The notes beneath the pieces were generated by a model. That model did no database searches. It was not told where the DNA came from and saw only the letters and a program-made list of their open reading frames with translations. A stretch of DNA of 64,000 nt from Impatiens glandulifera (lineage: Eukaryota > Streptophyta > Magnoliopsida > Ericales > Balsaminaceae), in the NCBI RefSeq assembly GCF_907164915.1, contig NC_061865.1, positions 56,316,587 through 56,380,586 of the forward strand, read 5' to 3'. Below are positions 49,670 to 61,111 of this stretch, piece after piece. The position numbers were made by a program, and so were the translations under genes. Each line of letters opens with the position of its first letter. Within the stretch, counting starts at the first letter, position 1.

Positions 49670-52600
49670 GCATGAATGAACATATAGGCATAGAAAATAA
49701 ATGGTTAATTAATTTTGGAGCATCATGTCATATATTTATTTGTAACAACAAAAGTTTTTATATTGATATTAAGAATATTGATTTGCCTAAGACAATGTAC
49801 TTAGCATATGAAACTTGTAGAAACATAACTAAAATAAGAACAGTCAAACCTTTTGAGATCTTTAAACTTTAAGGAAGTATTATTTGTAACTTTTTCAAAT
49901 ATTGTTTAATAACAATATCTAAACTTACAAAAGAAAAAAAAGATGAACTCTATTTTTTCAAAATTCAATTATTTTTTCTAGGACCTTAATAAAGTGATCA
50001 AAGTGAGTATTGGAAAAATATTGGAAATCTTTATTTTCTTGAAGATAGTTTATCTTTGAACAATTTTTTATGTCATTTCAATTATGTTAATAATGTTGTT
50101 GATTTTTCTCTTTTCCATAAGAGACTTGGACACCCAACAGATGGTGTATTAAAATTTGTATTTTCTGACTTGGTTAATAAAAATATTTATTGTTCCACAT
50201 GTCCTCTTGCAAAATACAAAGATTACCATTCAAACATAATAATGTCTCTAAAACTAAGATATTTTTTGAATTAATACATGTTGATATATGAGGACCATAT
50301 AGAGAACCGTCCATTATACATTCACCATATATGTTGACTATAGTGGATGATTTATCTAGGTGTACTTTAATTTTTTAATTTCAAACAAGATTCTTGTATT
50401 TTATAAATTATAGTTTTTTATGTTAATGGTTAAAAATAGGGGTGAGCAAACGGGTAAACCCAACCCGTATTACCCAACCCATATTCAACCCAAATTAAAT
50501 TTACCCAACCCATAATTCAACCCATATTATTTACTAATATGGGTTGGGTTGAGTATGGGTTGGGTAACCCAAATTATTTTATTTTTATTTTTTTATTTAA
50601 CATTTATTTGATTCATTTAACACATTTTTATTCGTTTAACACGTTTTTCACGTTTTTGACATTTTTAATACGTTTTTCACATGTTTAACATGTTTTTGAC
50701 ACGTTTAATACGTTTTTGACACGTTTAACACATTTTGACACGTTTAACACGTTTTTCATGTTTTTGGCATGTTTAACACGTTTTTGACACGTTTGACACG
50801 TTTTTTCACGTTTTCGACATATATAACACATTTTGACACATTTGGCACGTTTAACACGTTTGACACGTTTTGACACGTTTAACATATCTTTTACATTTTT
50901 GACACGTTTCACATGTTTTCACATTTTTGGCACGTTTCACACGTTTTCCATGTTTTTGACACGTTTTGACACGTTTAACACGTTTTCGACACGTTTAACA
51001 CGTTTTCGACACGTTTAATACGTTTTTGGCACGTTTAACACGTTTCACACGTTTTTCACATTTTTGGCACGTTTAACACGTTTTGACACGTTTAACACGT
51101 TTTGACACGTTTAACACGTTTTGACACGTTTAACACGTTTTCCACGTTTTGAGACGTTTAACACGTTTTTGACATGTTTTTCACGTTTTCGACATGTTTA
51201 ATACGTTTTCGACACGTTTAATACGTTTTTCACACATTCAACACGTTGGACACTATTTTCATGTTTTGACATGTTTAACACGTTTTTAACACGTTTGACA
51301 CATTTTTCACGATTACGACACATTTAACACATTTTGACACATTTTTCACGTTTTGACATGTTTAACACGTTTTGACATGTTTAACATGTTTTCCACGTTT
51401 TTCACATTATTAACACGTTTAACACGTTTGTAACATGTTTAACATGTTTTTACACATTTTTCACGTTTTTGGCACGTTTAACACGTTTTGACACATATTC
51501 CACGTTTTTGGCACGTTTAACACGTTTTTGACACGTTTAATACGTTTTTGACACGTTTAACATGTTTTTCACATTTTTGACACGTTTAATGTCAAACGTG
51601 TTAAACGTGACAAAACGTGTTAAAACTTATCAAAACGTGTTAACGTGCAAAAAAATATGTTAAACATGTCAAAAATATGTTAAATGTGTAAAACGTGTTA
51701 AAATGTCAAAAATGTGTTAAACGTGCCAAAAACGTGTTAAACATGTTACAAACGTATTAAACATGTTACAAACATGTTAAACGTGTTAAGAATGTGAAAA
51801 ACATGTTAAACATGCCAAAAACGTATTAAACGTACCAAAATGTGAATAATGTGTTAATGTGTGAAAAACGTGTCAAATATGTGAAAAACGTGTCAAATAT
51901 GTCAAAAACGTGTTTAACATGCCAAAAACGTGAAAAACATATTAAATGTGTGAAACACGTGTTAAACGTGTGAAAACATGTTAAACATATCAAAAACGTG
52001 TTAAACGTGCCAAAAACGTGAAAACCGTGTTAAACTTATCAAGAAAGTGTTAACGTGCTAGTTATGTTAAAAACGTGTTAAACGTGCCAAAAACGTAAAA
52101 AAAAGTGTTATATTTGTCAAAAATGCGTTAAACGTATTAAACATGTCAAAAACGTGTTAAACATGACAAAAACGTGTTATTAGTATGAAAACGTGTAAAC
52201 ATGTCAAAAACTTGTTAAACGTGCCAAAAACATAAAAACGTGTGAAAAACATGTTTTAAGTGTGAAAACATGATAAAAATATGAAAAACGTGTTAAACGT
52301 GTGAAAAACGTGTTAAACATATCAAAAACGTGTTAAAATGTCAAAAACGTGTTAAACGTGCCAAAAACGTGTTAAACGTGTCAAAAACGTGAAAATCGTG
52401 TTAAACTTATCAAAAACGTGTTAAATATGTTTAAAACGTGTTAAACGTGCCAAAACGTAAAAATCGTGTTAAACTTATCAAAAACGTGTTAACGTGTTAA
52501 TTATGTTAAAAACGTGTTAAACGTGTCAAAAACGTGTTAAACTTGTCAAAAACGCATTAAACGTATTAAACATGTCAAAAACGTGTTTAACGTGACAAAA

Positions 52601-53712
52601 ACGTGAAAAACGTGTTATTAGTGTGAAAATGTGTTAAACATGTCAAAATCGTGTTAAACGTGTCAAAAACGTGAAAACGTGTCAAAAAAATAAAAACGAG
52701 TGAAAAACGTGTTAAACGTATGAAAAATGTGTTAAACGTGTAAAAAACGTGCTAAACGTGTGAAAAACATGTTATAAGTGAAACGTGTTAAAAATATTAA
52801 AAACGTGTTAGATGTGTACAAAACGTGTTGAACGTATGAAAATATGTTAAATATGTCAAAAACGTGTTCGACTTAAAGTTGGAAGATGATTAGTTAATAT
52901 CGGATTAATAATAGAGAATTAAACTAAATTTATATAATTTGGGTAATTTGGGTAACCCTAACCCAACCCAAATTAAACTCAACCCATATTCAACCCAACC
53001 CATACTCAACCCAACCCATATTAACCAACCCAAATTAATATTTTGGGTTTGGGTTAGGGTTGGGTTTGGGTAAACCCATATTATGCTCACCCTAGTTAAA
53101 AATCAGTATGATAACACTATTAAAGTTATTAGAACAAATAATGGAACTGAATTCTTGATGAAAAATGTTCAAATTTGTTTAATTTCTTAGGAATTATTCA
53201 TCAAACATCTTGTACATATTCACTACAACAAAATGGTTTGGTTAAAAGAAAACATAAACATTTAATACAATTTGCAAACTCATTAATGATTGAGTTAAAA
53301 CTAGAATAAAAAATTTGGCCATATTCTTTATTGACGGTAACATATCTTATTAATATGACACCTACAAATGTTTTAAATACTAAACACAAATTGAAATATT
53401 ATGTGGAAAGAAATCAAAATATAAGACACTTAAAGTTTTTGGATGTATTTGTTATGTGGCAAATATTATGTCTAACAAATCAAAATTTGATAGTATAGCT
53501 AACAAATGTATTTTTTGGGATATCCTTTAAATAAAAAAAGATATACAATTTATAATATCAACACTAGAGATGTAAACACTAGAGATGTATATGTTTCTAG
53601 GGATGTAGTTTCTATGAAGAATTATATTTTTCAAAGGAAATCAATGAAAATGAAAATGAAACATTTGAATACAAATCAAGTGAATTGCCTTACTTTTTTA
53701 ACCACAATATAG
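49670..53712 (+). pseudogene. Outer Copia protease and integrase relic, split by hAT element
   Basis: The protease motif is degraded to WLINFGASCHIF in the frame at 49672-49872. The GAG-pre-integrase block LFHKRLGHPTDGVL with its Cys pair (CSTCPLAKYKD) lies at 50110-50220. The integrase core begins (IVDDLSRCTL) at about 50340. After removal of the hAT insertion the frame resumes with VIRTNNGTEF at about 53122-53151 and runs to the YPLNKKRY block at 53520. Confidence 0.8.
50437..53094. mobile_element. hAT-type foldback element with minisatellite arms, 8-bp target duplication
   Basis: The ends TAGGGGTGAGCA and TGCTCACCCTA are inverted repeats. Exact target duplications GTTAAAAA lie at 50429-50436 and 53095-53102. 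Next to the ends are GGGTTGGGT/ACCCAACCC-rich sequences. The arms consist of CACGTTTAACACGTTTTTGA-like units up to about 51590 and then their reverse complement to about 52870. Removing it restores continuity of the Copia integrase frame. No transposase. Confidence 0.9.
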
Positions 53713-53719
53713 AAAGTTC

Positions 53720-54068
53720 AGATTCTGATGAGATTAATCTAGATCCTTAGAATACTGAAATATTGAAGAAAATGATTTTTTTAACTCTCCTAATTAGCCG
53801 AATGTTACACAACACGAAGATATACCTTCAGTAGTGTCTATTGATGTTCCAAATCAAACAAATGATAATTGTAGAAGAAGTTCTAGAAACATTAATCTAC
53901 CGGTGTGGATGAAAGACTATGTTGCAAGTCAAGTTGAAATGAATGGAAAATAAAATAAGTATATTCATCACCTTCTTTTCCATATGTTTTAACTTTTACA
54001 GATTCAAAGTATATAGAATTTTTTGTAATATTAATCAATTCACTGAACTAGTAAATTATAAATAAGCT
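53720..54068 (+). pseudogene. Outer Copia reverse transcriptase N-terminal relic
   Basis: Weakly readable linker leading into the reverse transcriptase (a VWMKDYVASQVE segment near 53910-53945). It ends at the insertion of the inner Copia element. Confidence 0.5.
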
Positions 54069-54565
54069 TGTAAGAAGATTAAGAGAAAGAGAGTAATAGT
54101 GTGCATCTTTATTCAATATAGTAAAAGTATTTATACTTGAGTTACATTAACAATATAAGGAAAATATAATATAATATATTATAAAATATAATATATTATA
54201 TTATAGAATATAATATAATAATATATCAATGTAATATATTATTATATTATATACACTAACACCCTCCTTCAAGCTTAAAGTAGAAGAGCATTGAACATCT
54301 TGAGATTGGAGACTAAATCTTGAAAACGTTGAAGAGGATGAGATTTGATAAAAATGTCAGTAATCTGAGCTTGTGAAGAAATGAGAATCAATTGTATGGT
54401 ACCATTAACGACACGATGTCGTGTCAGATGACAATCTATTTCTATATGTTTGGTACGTTCGTGAAATACATCATTATGAGTAATCTACATTGCACTATTA
54501 TTATCACAAAAAAGTGGAATAGCAACGGATGAAGAAACACCCATATCTTGAAGTAACCATTGTAG

Positions 54566-55560
54566 TCAAAGAAGCTCAAAGGTAGTATCTACAAGAGCAC
54601 GATATTCAGATTCTGTACTAGAACGAGAAAAAACAGTTTGTTTCTTACTTCTCCATGAAATGAGAGATGTGCCAAAAAAGAAACAATAACCAATAATGGA
54701 TCGATGATTAGTTGGATCACCTGCCCAATCAACATTAGAGGATGCTCGTAACCCTAGAGAAGAAGAGTGAACAAAATGTAGTCCATGAAATAAAGTTCCT
54801 CTAATGTATCGTAATATCCGAAGAACGATAAAGAAATGAGTTGTACGAGGTGATGACATAAATTGACTCACGATATGGACAACATATGCAATATCTGGTC
54901 GAGTGATAATAAGATATATAAGACTACCAACTAGTTGTCGATAAAGTGTTTCATCACTTAGTGGAGTACCATCAGTAGTAGTCAAATGTTATGTGGAGTC
55001 AAAGGGTGTGTTAACAACTTTTGTGTTATTAATACTAACCCGAGATATGAGATCAGTTGCGTACTTAGCTTGTGATAAATAGTAACCGGATTGGTCGGAA
55101 GTTATTTCAAGTCCCAAGAAATAACTTAAATGTCCAAGATCTTTCATTTCAAATTCTTGATGTAGAAAATGCTTGAGATCGCGAATTCCATTTGTGTCAT
55201 CACCAGTAATTATCATGTCATCCACATAAAATAAAAGTAAGGTACAACCTTAATCTATTTTGCGCAAAAAAATGCATGATCATAAGAGCTGGATTTGATA
55301 CCAAGATTACCAATGGTGTAGCTAAATTTGGCGAACCACTCCATAGGAGTTTGTTTGAGACCATAAAGAGCTTTGCGGAGTCTACAAACTTTATTTAGAG
55401 GATGATCATACCCTGGTGGAGGTTGCATATACACTTCTTCTGTTAGTTCACTATTAAGGAATGAATTTTTAACATCCATTTGAAATAGTTTCCATCTTTT
55501 GCTAGCAGCTACTACAATGAGGCTACGAACCGAGGTCAATCGAGCGATAGGAGCAAACGT
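54566..55560 (-). pseudogene. Inner Copia reverse transcriptase and RNase H relic
   Basis: Minus-strand frames 55255-55539 (WKLFQMDVKNSFLNSELTEE, RKALYGLKQTPMEWFAKF), 54989-55225 (a degraded VDDMIITG active-site block, then MKDLGHLSYFLGLEI) and 54566-54985 (YRQLVGSLIYL, TRPDIAYVV, NVDWAGDPTNHRSIIGY, SRSSTESEYRAL) follow in order. They give reverse transcriptase and RNase H. The breaks between frames show shifts and stops, so it is inactive. Confidence 0.9.
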
Positions 55561-56880
55561 TTTATAATAATCAATACCATATTCTTGAGTATATCCCTTA
55601 GCAACAAGATGCGCTTTATATCGTTCAACTGAACCATCTGCTCATGTCTTAATTTTAAAAACTCATTTACAACCAACGACTGACTTATGTGAAGGTAAAT
55701 CAACAAAGTCCCAAGTTTTTGTATTGATAAATGCTTGCAATTCTTCTGTCATTGTTTGCTGCTATAAATGGTTAGAGTTGGCCTCGCGAAAAGTACGAGG
55801 TTCATAGAGAGAGACAATAGCTGAGTACACATGAAAGTTACGAAGACGAACAGAAGGTTGACTTACACGATTAGTACGGCGATGAGGTGGTGGTGGTGAT
55901 GGTGATATTGGTAGTGGTGGAAAATAAGAAGATTCTTGAATGATATGATCAGATGAGGTATGTGTCGGATTTTGAGATGGAGAAGATGTCGATGTAGGAA
56001 ATGTAGATGGAGTTGAGTCACATGAGTTGTTAAATGGTCTTACACAAGAAATGTCAAGAAATAGAGGTATGGTGGGATCACGAAAAAAATTGAGTAGGAG
56101 GTTCATTGACTCTAAATTTAGATATAGTTGAAAACATCTTATGTTCCTAAAATGATACATGACGAGAGATACAAAGACGTTGAGACAATGGATCCCAACA
56201 CCTGTATCATTTGTGTTCGATTCCATAACTTAAGAAATAACATAACTGAATTTGAGGTTCTAATTTATTGTATTCATGAGGTTGTAGTAAAACAAAACAA
56301 ACACATCCAAAAATTTTGAGAGTTTGATAATTCAGAGTTCGATTAAAAAGACGTTCAAAATGAGAGATGTTACCTATAACAGGAGAAGGAATGCAATTGA
56401 TAGTATAAACAGCGGTGAAGCTGCTTCTCCCCAAAAGTTATCGGGACAAGAAGACGGGATGAGAAGGGCTCGAACAACATTAAGAATGTGTCTATGTTTT
56501 CGTTCTGCCCGACCATTTTGTTGAGAAGTTCTAGGACAAGATCTTTGAATAATTGTTTCCTCTTGTGCTAGAAATTATATGAATTTTGTGTCTTTGTATT
56601 CCATTACATTATCAGTGTGCAAGATTTTAATTTTGGAGGAAAATTGAGTTTGAATCATATTAGCAAACCGAATGTAATTGAGGACAATTCATACCTATTA
56701 CACATCAAATAGATCCATGTATAACGAGAAAAATCGTCAATAAATATAACATAATATTTTAAACCACCCATAGTATTATTTGGTGCAGGACCCCAAATAT
56801 CAGAGTGAATCATATCAAAATGTGCTAAGGAATTAGAATAATTAGGAAAAAAAGGTAAAGCGTGTACTTTAAAAAGCTAA
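55561..56880 (-). pseudogene. Inner Copia integrase C-terminal half and linker relic
   Basis: The frame 56207-56434 carries the end of the integrase core (NRTLNYQTLKIFGCVCFVLL). Frame 55762-56226 is the Ser/Pro-rich linker (SPPPPHRRTNRVSQPSVR) before reverse transcriptase. The catalytic part of integrase between 56434 and 56880 is readable only in pieces. Confidence 0.75.
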
Positions 56881-57640
56881 TAAGAAACACAATCAAAAGT
56901 TTCAGTCTTAATAGGGCCTAAAGAACCACTAGAAATTAAAGAACTCAAACGATCTTTAGAAGGGTGACCTAATCGAGAGTGCCAAATTTGAGAAGTGATA
57001 GCTCGAACAAAATATTGTGATGGAAGAGATAGAGAAGTGAATTCAAACAATCGTCCAACCTTACGTCTCGTTCCAATGATTTTATTTGTTTGAGGATCTT
57101 GCATAACACAACCATTACTCGAAAAAATTATGTTAAAACCGAGATCACATAATTGTCCAACAGAAATAAGATTTAATGAAAGTTTTGGAACAAAAAATAT
57201 TTCAGGTAAGGACAATATAAAAGTTTGAGCGGTACCAATAATTTGAACATTCAAAGTAGTATTATCTATAGTATGAACAACATACGGAATAATAGGTTTT
57301 CTAGTGGATGTGAGAAAAGTTAATTGAGAAGTCATATGATTACAACATTCTGAATCAAAAACCATGAGGTAGAAGTACCTGGTGTGGTAAATAACACTGA
57401 AGAAGATGGGAATGGATAAGATGTTGTACCATGATTTGATTGAAGTTTTTGTAAGAGTGATTGAATGTTTGTAAGAGAAAATTTGGGAAAAGTGTTCTCT
57501 AATGAAGTACCCGTGACAGTAGCAACGGTAGAGAATGAAAATTTGGAAAACTTATCCATTAAAATTGAATTAATGTAAACATCAATATTCAGAAATAAAT
57601 ACACAAACCTTGAACGACCATAAAACCTAGAGCCTAAGCT
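56877..57640 (-). pseudogene. Inner Copia protease and GAG-pre-integrase relic
   Basis: Frame 56877-57365 starts with a protease-like FDSECCNHMT (normally a D-S/T-G site, here changed). It contains LSLNLISVGQLCDLGFNI and the integrase zinc-binding start WHSRLGHPSKDRL. Frame 57332-57697 begins in the LTR/leader and contains the short remaining gag C-terminal segment. Confidence 0.85.
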
Positions 57641-57863
57641 CTGATACCATGTAAGAAGATTAAGAGAAAGAGAATAATAGTGTGCATCTTTATTCAATAT
57701 AGTAAAGATATTTATACTTAAGTTACATTAACCATATAAGGAAAATATAATATAACATAGAATATGTCATATAAGGAAAATATAATATAATATATTATAG
57801 AATATAATATAATATAATAATACATCAATATAATATATTATTATATTATATACTAATATAACA

Positions 57864-58306
57864 AATCTAAAATGAGTTAAAGACAATGAATGTTAAGTTA
57901 AATGTTTTAAATCACAACAAAACTTATACATTAACAAAATTGCCTAAAGAAAAAAATGCAATTGGATGTCGATGAATTTATAAAATAAAATTAAATGCAA
58001 ATGAAAGTATTGATAAGTACAAAGCTAGATTACCAATTGTTCTTCATTGTGACAACAAAGCTGCAATGCATATAACGCAGAATCTGATATTTCATGAAAG
58101 ATTAAAGCATATTAACATTGATTGTCATGTGTTAAAAAATAAGTACAAAGAATGTTTTATTTTTTTAACACATATTGCTTCTAATTTACAAAATGCAAAT
58201 ATATTTATCAAAGCACTTGAAGTCAAGCAATTTCAAGAATTGAGATTCAAGTTATTTTTACAAGATTTTTATCTTGAGGATGAGTGAAGAAATAATTGAT
58301 GAATAT
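57864..58306 (+). pseudogene. Outer Copia reverse transcriptase fragment fused to RNase H end
   Basis: After the inner element the outer one continues with a short reverse transcriptase start (about 57880-58030). It then jumps directly into the RNase H C-terminus ([23 protein letters not shown], 58040-58287). The reverse transcriptase core is deleted, so the outer element was non-autonomous or deleted after insertion. Confidence 0.75.
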
Positions 58307-58549
58307 TGTTGAGTATAAGTCATTGATTTATAATTGTTAAATATATTGTTTGTAATTTGTTAGATGGTTTATAACAATTAATTAAATACTAAGTTGTTGT
58401 TAAAAGCAATTTATTAACTGCTAAGTATTGTTAGAGGTATTGTTAAGAATAGTAAAATAACTGTAATTGAATTGAAAGTTTATGGACCACTTTGTGTAAG
58501 TATAAATACATGAATAAAAGAATGAAAAGATTATCAAGTTATTTTTTTT

Positions 58550-58800
58550 TAACAAGAATCCCAAATTGATAAATTGGTAAGGTTAGAAAATATTATTTGA
58601 AATCCTAGATAATCCAAAAAAGAAGTCCCAATTTGGCATTTGGTTTGGTCATTTTAATAAGAGGTTTGATCAATTATATTCTGGTTTTTGTATTATAGAA
58701 GTGTTATTAAATGTTGTAACTATTAAAATTTGATTACAAATGTCTTTTATTCCACATTTTTTTTATCCAAAATAAATAAAATTATGTTATTCATTTACTC
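58550..58800 (-). repeat. tRNA-Ser duplicon, copy B (right part)
   Basis: The blocks CCCAATTTGGCATTTGGTTT and AATAAGAGGTTTGATCAAT are repeated at about 60470-60510 with the same spacing and flanks. This marks the end of copy B and, with copy C starting next to it, shows a head-to-tail tandem duplication. Confidence 0.75.
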
Positions 58801-58820
58801 CATATAATTAGAAAAAAATT

Positions 58821-58902
58821 CGTCAACAGCAGGGTTCGAACCTGCGCGGGCGAAGCCCAACAGATTTCAAGTCTGTCTCCTTGACCACTCGGACATATTG
58901 AC
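58821..58902 (-). tRNA. tRNA-Ser (anticodon UGA)
   Basis: The minus-strand sequence differs from the tRNA at 8899-8980 by a single base in the D-arm (GGTCAAGG instead of GGTTAAGG). Acceptor stem, TGA anticodon, long variable arm with GGGCTTCGCCC and T-arm GGTTCGAACC are all intact. It should be functional. Confidence 0.95.
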
Positions 58903-59043
58903 TTTTTGAAACAATTTTAACCTTGTACATTAATATACTATTATATATTTAATACCAAAACAATAATTGAATATAGATTTATAAGTATTTTTTTAAATAT
59001 ATTTTATAATTATATATTTTAACTTATCTATCCCCACCACCTT

Positions 59044-59620
59044 ATTATCATTCTCATGGGCTGAAACTTGGTCACCGAATAATCTCTTGTCCCATGTAAC
59101 ACTAGTCTAGATTGTCACAATACTAGTTAGTTAATGTTTTAAAAGATGTAAAAAGAATGAATACTTTTAGAAAGAAAGAGAGCTCGGAGAATATTGCTTG
59201 TGTATCACAAGTGTATAAGGTGCTTGGTTTATGACCAAGACTTGTTTATATAAAAGTGGATGGATCATTCTAGATCTTTTTAACATAGGGTTTTCTAAAC
59301 TCTTTTATAACCTATCGACCTAAGAACTCTTATAGACTTACTCAGAGTTTTACTAACTATATACTTTAGAACTCCTAGAGAATTTTGAAAGTTCTATCAT
59401 CTAGATAATATTAAAAAATTCTTAGAGAATTTTAGAGAGTTCTATAATATTAGCTTGAATTATTAATCCTTATAAAGTTTTAGAGTTTCACACAAAAAAA
59501 AAAAATAAATAAATAAATAAATAAATATTACAAAAATTCTAGAACTTTTTTGAAGAATCTCTTTATTGTGTGCTTAACATATTCACCTATTTGAATGGGC
59601 TTGTGATATCATATTCACCT
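59044..59620. mobile_element. Unclassified insertion in duplicon copy C, LTR-like
   Basis: This segment is absent from copies A and B at the homologous place. It contains a promoter-like TTTATATAAAAGTGG (about 59246-59260), TCTAGA-rich repeats and an AAAT microsatellite (about 59492-59527). It might be a solo LTR, but clear TG..CA ends and a target duplication were not found. Confidence 0.35.
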
Positions 59621-60640
59621 ATTGACTCTTATTAAAATAAACTATTAATATTATCTAAATAAACATTTTTATTATATATTACATTTAACTTAAACTTATT
59701 AGAATATTAATTTAATTATTTTATTTTAATTGAAAAGAAAAGTATTTAATAAAAAAGATGACACATAATCATTTATAAAAGAATGTCATTCATAATTTAT
59801 TTTCTTATTAGAACGTTAGTATGATTCTATATTTATTGTTCTTATTTTTATTTTTGGTATTTTTACAAAAATTGAATATGAGATATTAAATCTATATTAT
59901 ATATGACTTTTTTTTTAAAGAAATATAGTAAGTTAAGCATGTTAATGGTAAATGTCAAGAATAACAAATCAATTTAAATCCTAAAAATATCAAATGTATA
60001 TATATATTTTTTTAAATGAGAGTATATTATCTTATATATGTTAACAAAATACTTGACAACAAGTATAGATTCATTTTTGTAAAAGATTGTACATAGGTAA
60101 ATAATAAATAATAGTTTGTACATAAAAAAATAAAATAAACTTAAAACACAATTATTTTAATAAGATCAAATTGTAAGGGCTTTTTATTTATGATAAATTA
60201 AGATTTCAAAGGCTAGTTATTATTAAAATTATACGAGACTACATTCCATCCTAACCGTTTCAAACGCAATTAACTTATTATTTACGTGATATTTATAAAT
60301 AAATAAATTAATTAAAATATCAGTAGTCAAAATTCTTAATTTTCTAAAATTTGGTAGAACAAAATATCATTTTTGTATAACTTTACTAATAAATAATCTT
60401 ATTTATTAAGGTTCAACAAAATATAATTCAAAATCCTAAATAATCCTAAAAATAAAATCCCAATTTGGCATTTGGTTTGGTCATTTTAATAAGAGGTTTG
60501 ATCAATAATATTCTTATTTTTACATTATAGAAGTCTTATTAAATTTTGTAACTAATATGTATTAAAATTTGATTACAAATGTCTTATTATGCCTCATCCT
60601 TTTTCTTTTATTTCACATTTTTTATGATCTAGAATAAATA

Positions 60641-60960
60641 AAATTATCTTCTTCTTTTCTCAATTTCATTTAGATTATTGAAATAACTACCCATCTAATG
60701 CTTGTTTGTGTATTTTTGTTCCCTTTCATTATCCAAATAACATAACATCTTATAAATCTATTTATTTTTTTATTCAATAAAAATATAAAAATAACTTTAT
60801 AATCTTAATAAAATATCAAATATTAATGATGGTTAGATCACCACAATTTTTAGTATTAAAGTTTAGGTAATTGAATTTAATCCTATTACCTAAATTTTTA
60901 ATTAGATTATTGATTTTAGGTAAAAAAAAATATTAACAAAAACTAAATTATAACGCGTGT
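60641..60960. other. AT-rich promoter-proximal region of the RAMP4 gene
   Basis: No ORF or repeat. It ends just before the TATA box of the next gene. Confidence 0.5.
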
Positions 60961-60970
60961 CTGTGGTGGC

Positions 60971-60977
60971 TATAAAT
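60971..60977 (+). promoter_or_regulatory. TATA box of the RAMP4-like gene
   Basis: TATAAAT about 140 bp upstream of the ATG, in a locally GC-richer stretch. The transcription start is expected near 61000. Confidence 0.6.
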
Positions 60978-61111
60978 GCGGTGAAAGCCCGACTCCTGGC
61001 CGTAGCTGGGTCTTGGCACGTTTCCATCTTCTCACCGGAGAAGTAGATTATCAAAGGAGGAGGATTCGAAGTTCTTGAGCATTCTACACTACAGATCTCG
61101 ATTTCACGATC

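Larger units (their letters stand above)
54069..57863 (-). mobile_element. Inner Copia retrotransposon, opposite strand, gag mostly deleted
   Basis: LTR-type ends share TGTAAGAAGATTAAGAGAAA at 54069 and 57650. The downstream LTR is 54069-54261 and the upstream LTR is 57650 to about 57863, as read on plus. On the minus strand the primer site TGGTATCAGAGC (57638-57649) follows the upstream LTR, and a polypurine tract GAAGGAGGG precedes the other. Only about 3.4 kb lies between the LTRs, shorter than full Copias, and most of gag is missing. The LTRs have diverged by substitutions and an insertion, so the insertion is old. No clean 5-bp target duplication was found. Confidence 0.85.
48184..58549 (+). 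mobile_element. Outer Copia retrotransposon, degenerate and twice interrupted
   Basis: The 5' LTR is 48184-48499 (TGTTGAGTAC..CATCTCTCA, 316 bp). A primer site TGGTGTATCAGAGC follows at 48500. The 3' LTR begins TGTTGAGTATAAG at 58307 and is truncated near 58549. Between them lie gag, protease, integrase, a fragment of reverse transcriptase and the end of RNase H in the Copia order, with many stops. A hAT foldback (50437-53094) and a second Copia (54069-57863, opposite strand) are nested inside. It is inserted in copy B of the tRNA duplicon. Confidence 0.85.
58821..60640 (-). repeat. tRNA-Ser duplicon, copy C
   Basis: Homologous to copies A and B. Compared with them it has an extra insertion at about 59044-59620. 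Further on it shows the ATGATCATTTATAAAAGAATG-type block (here slightly changed), the AATGTCAAGAATAACAAATC block and the CCCAATTTGGCATTTGGTTT block. Confidence 0.75.

Noticed and set aside
50685..51018. ORFs on both strands in the foldback element at 50437-53094
   Set aside because: Same repeat artefact; both strands open because the repeat unit lacks stops in those frames.
54069..57863. Active retrotransposon
   Set aside because: Frames are broken between domains, the protease site is changed and gag is mostly absent.
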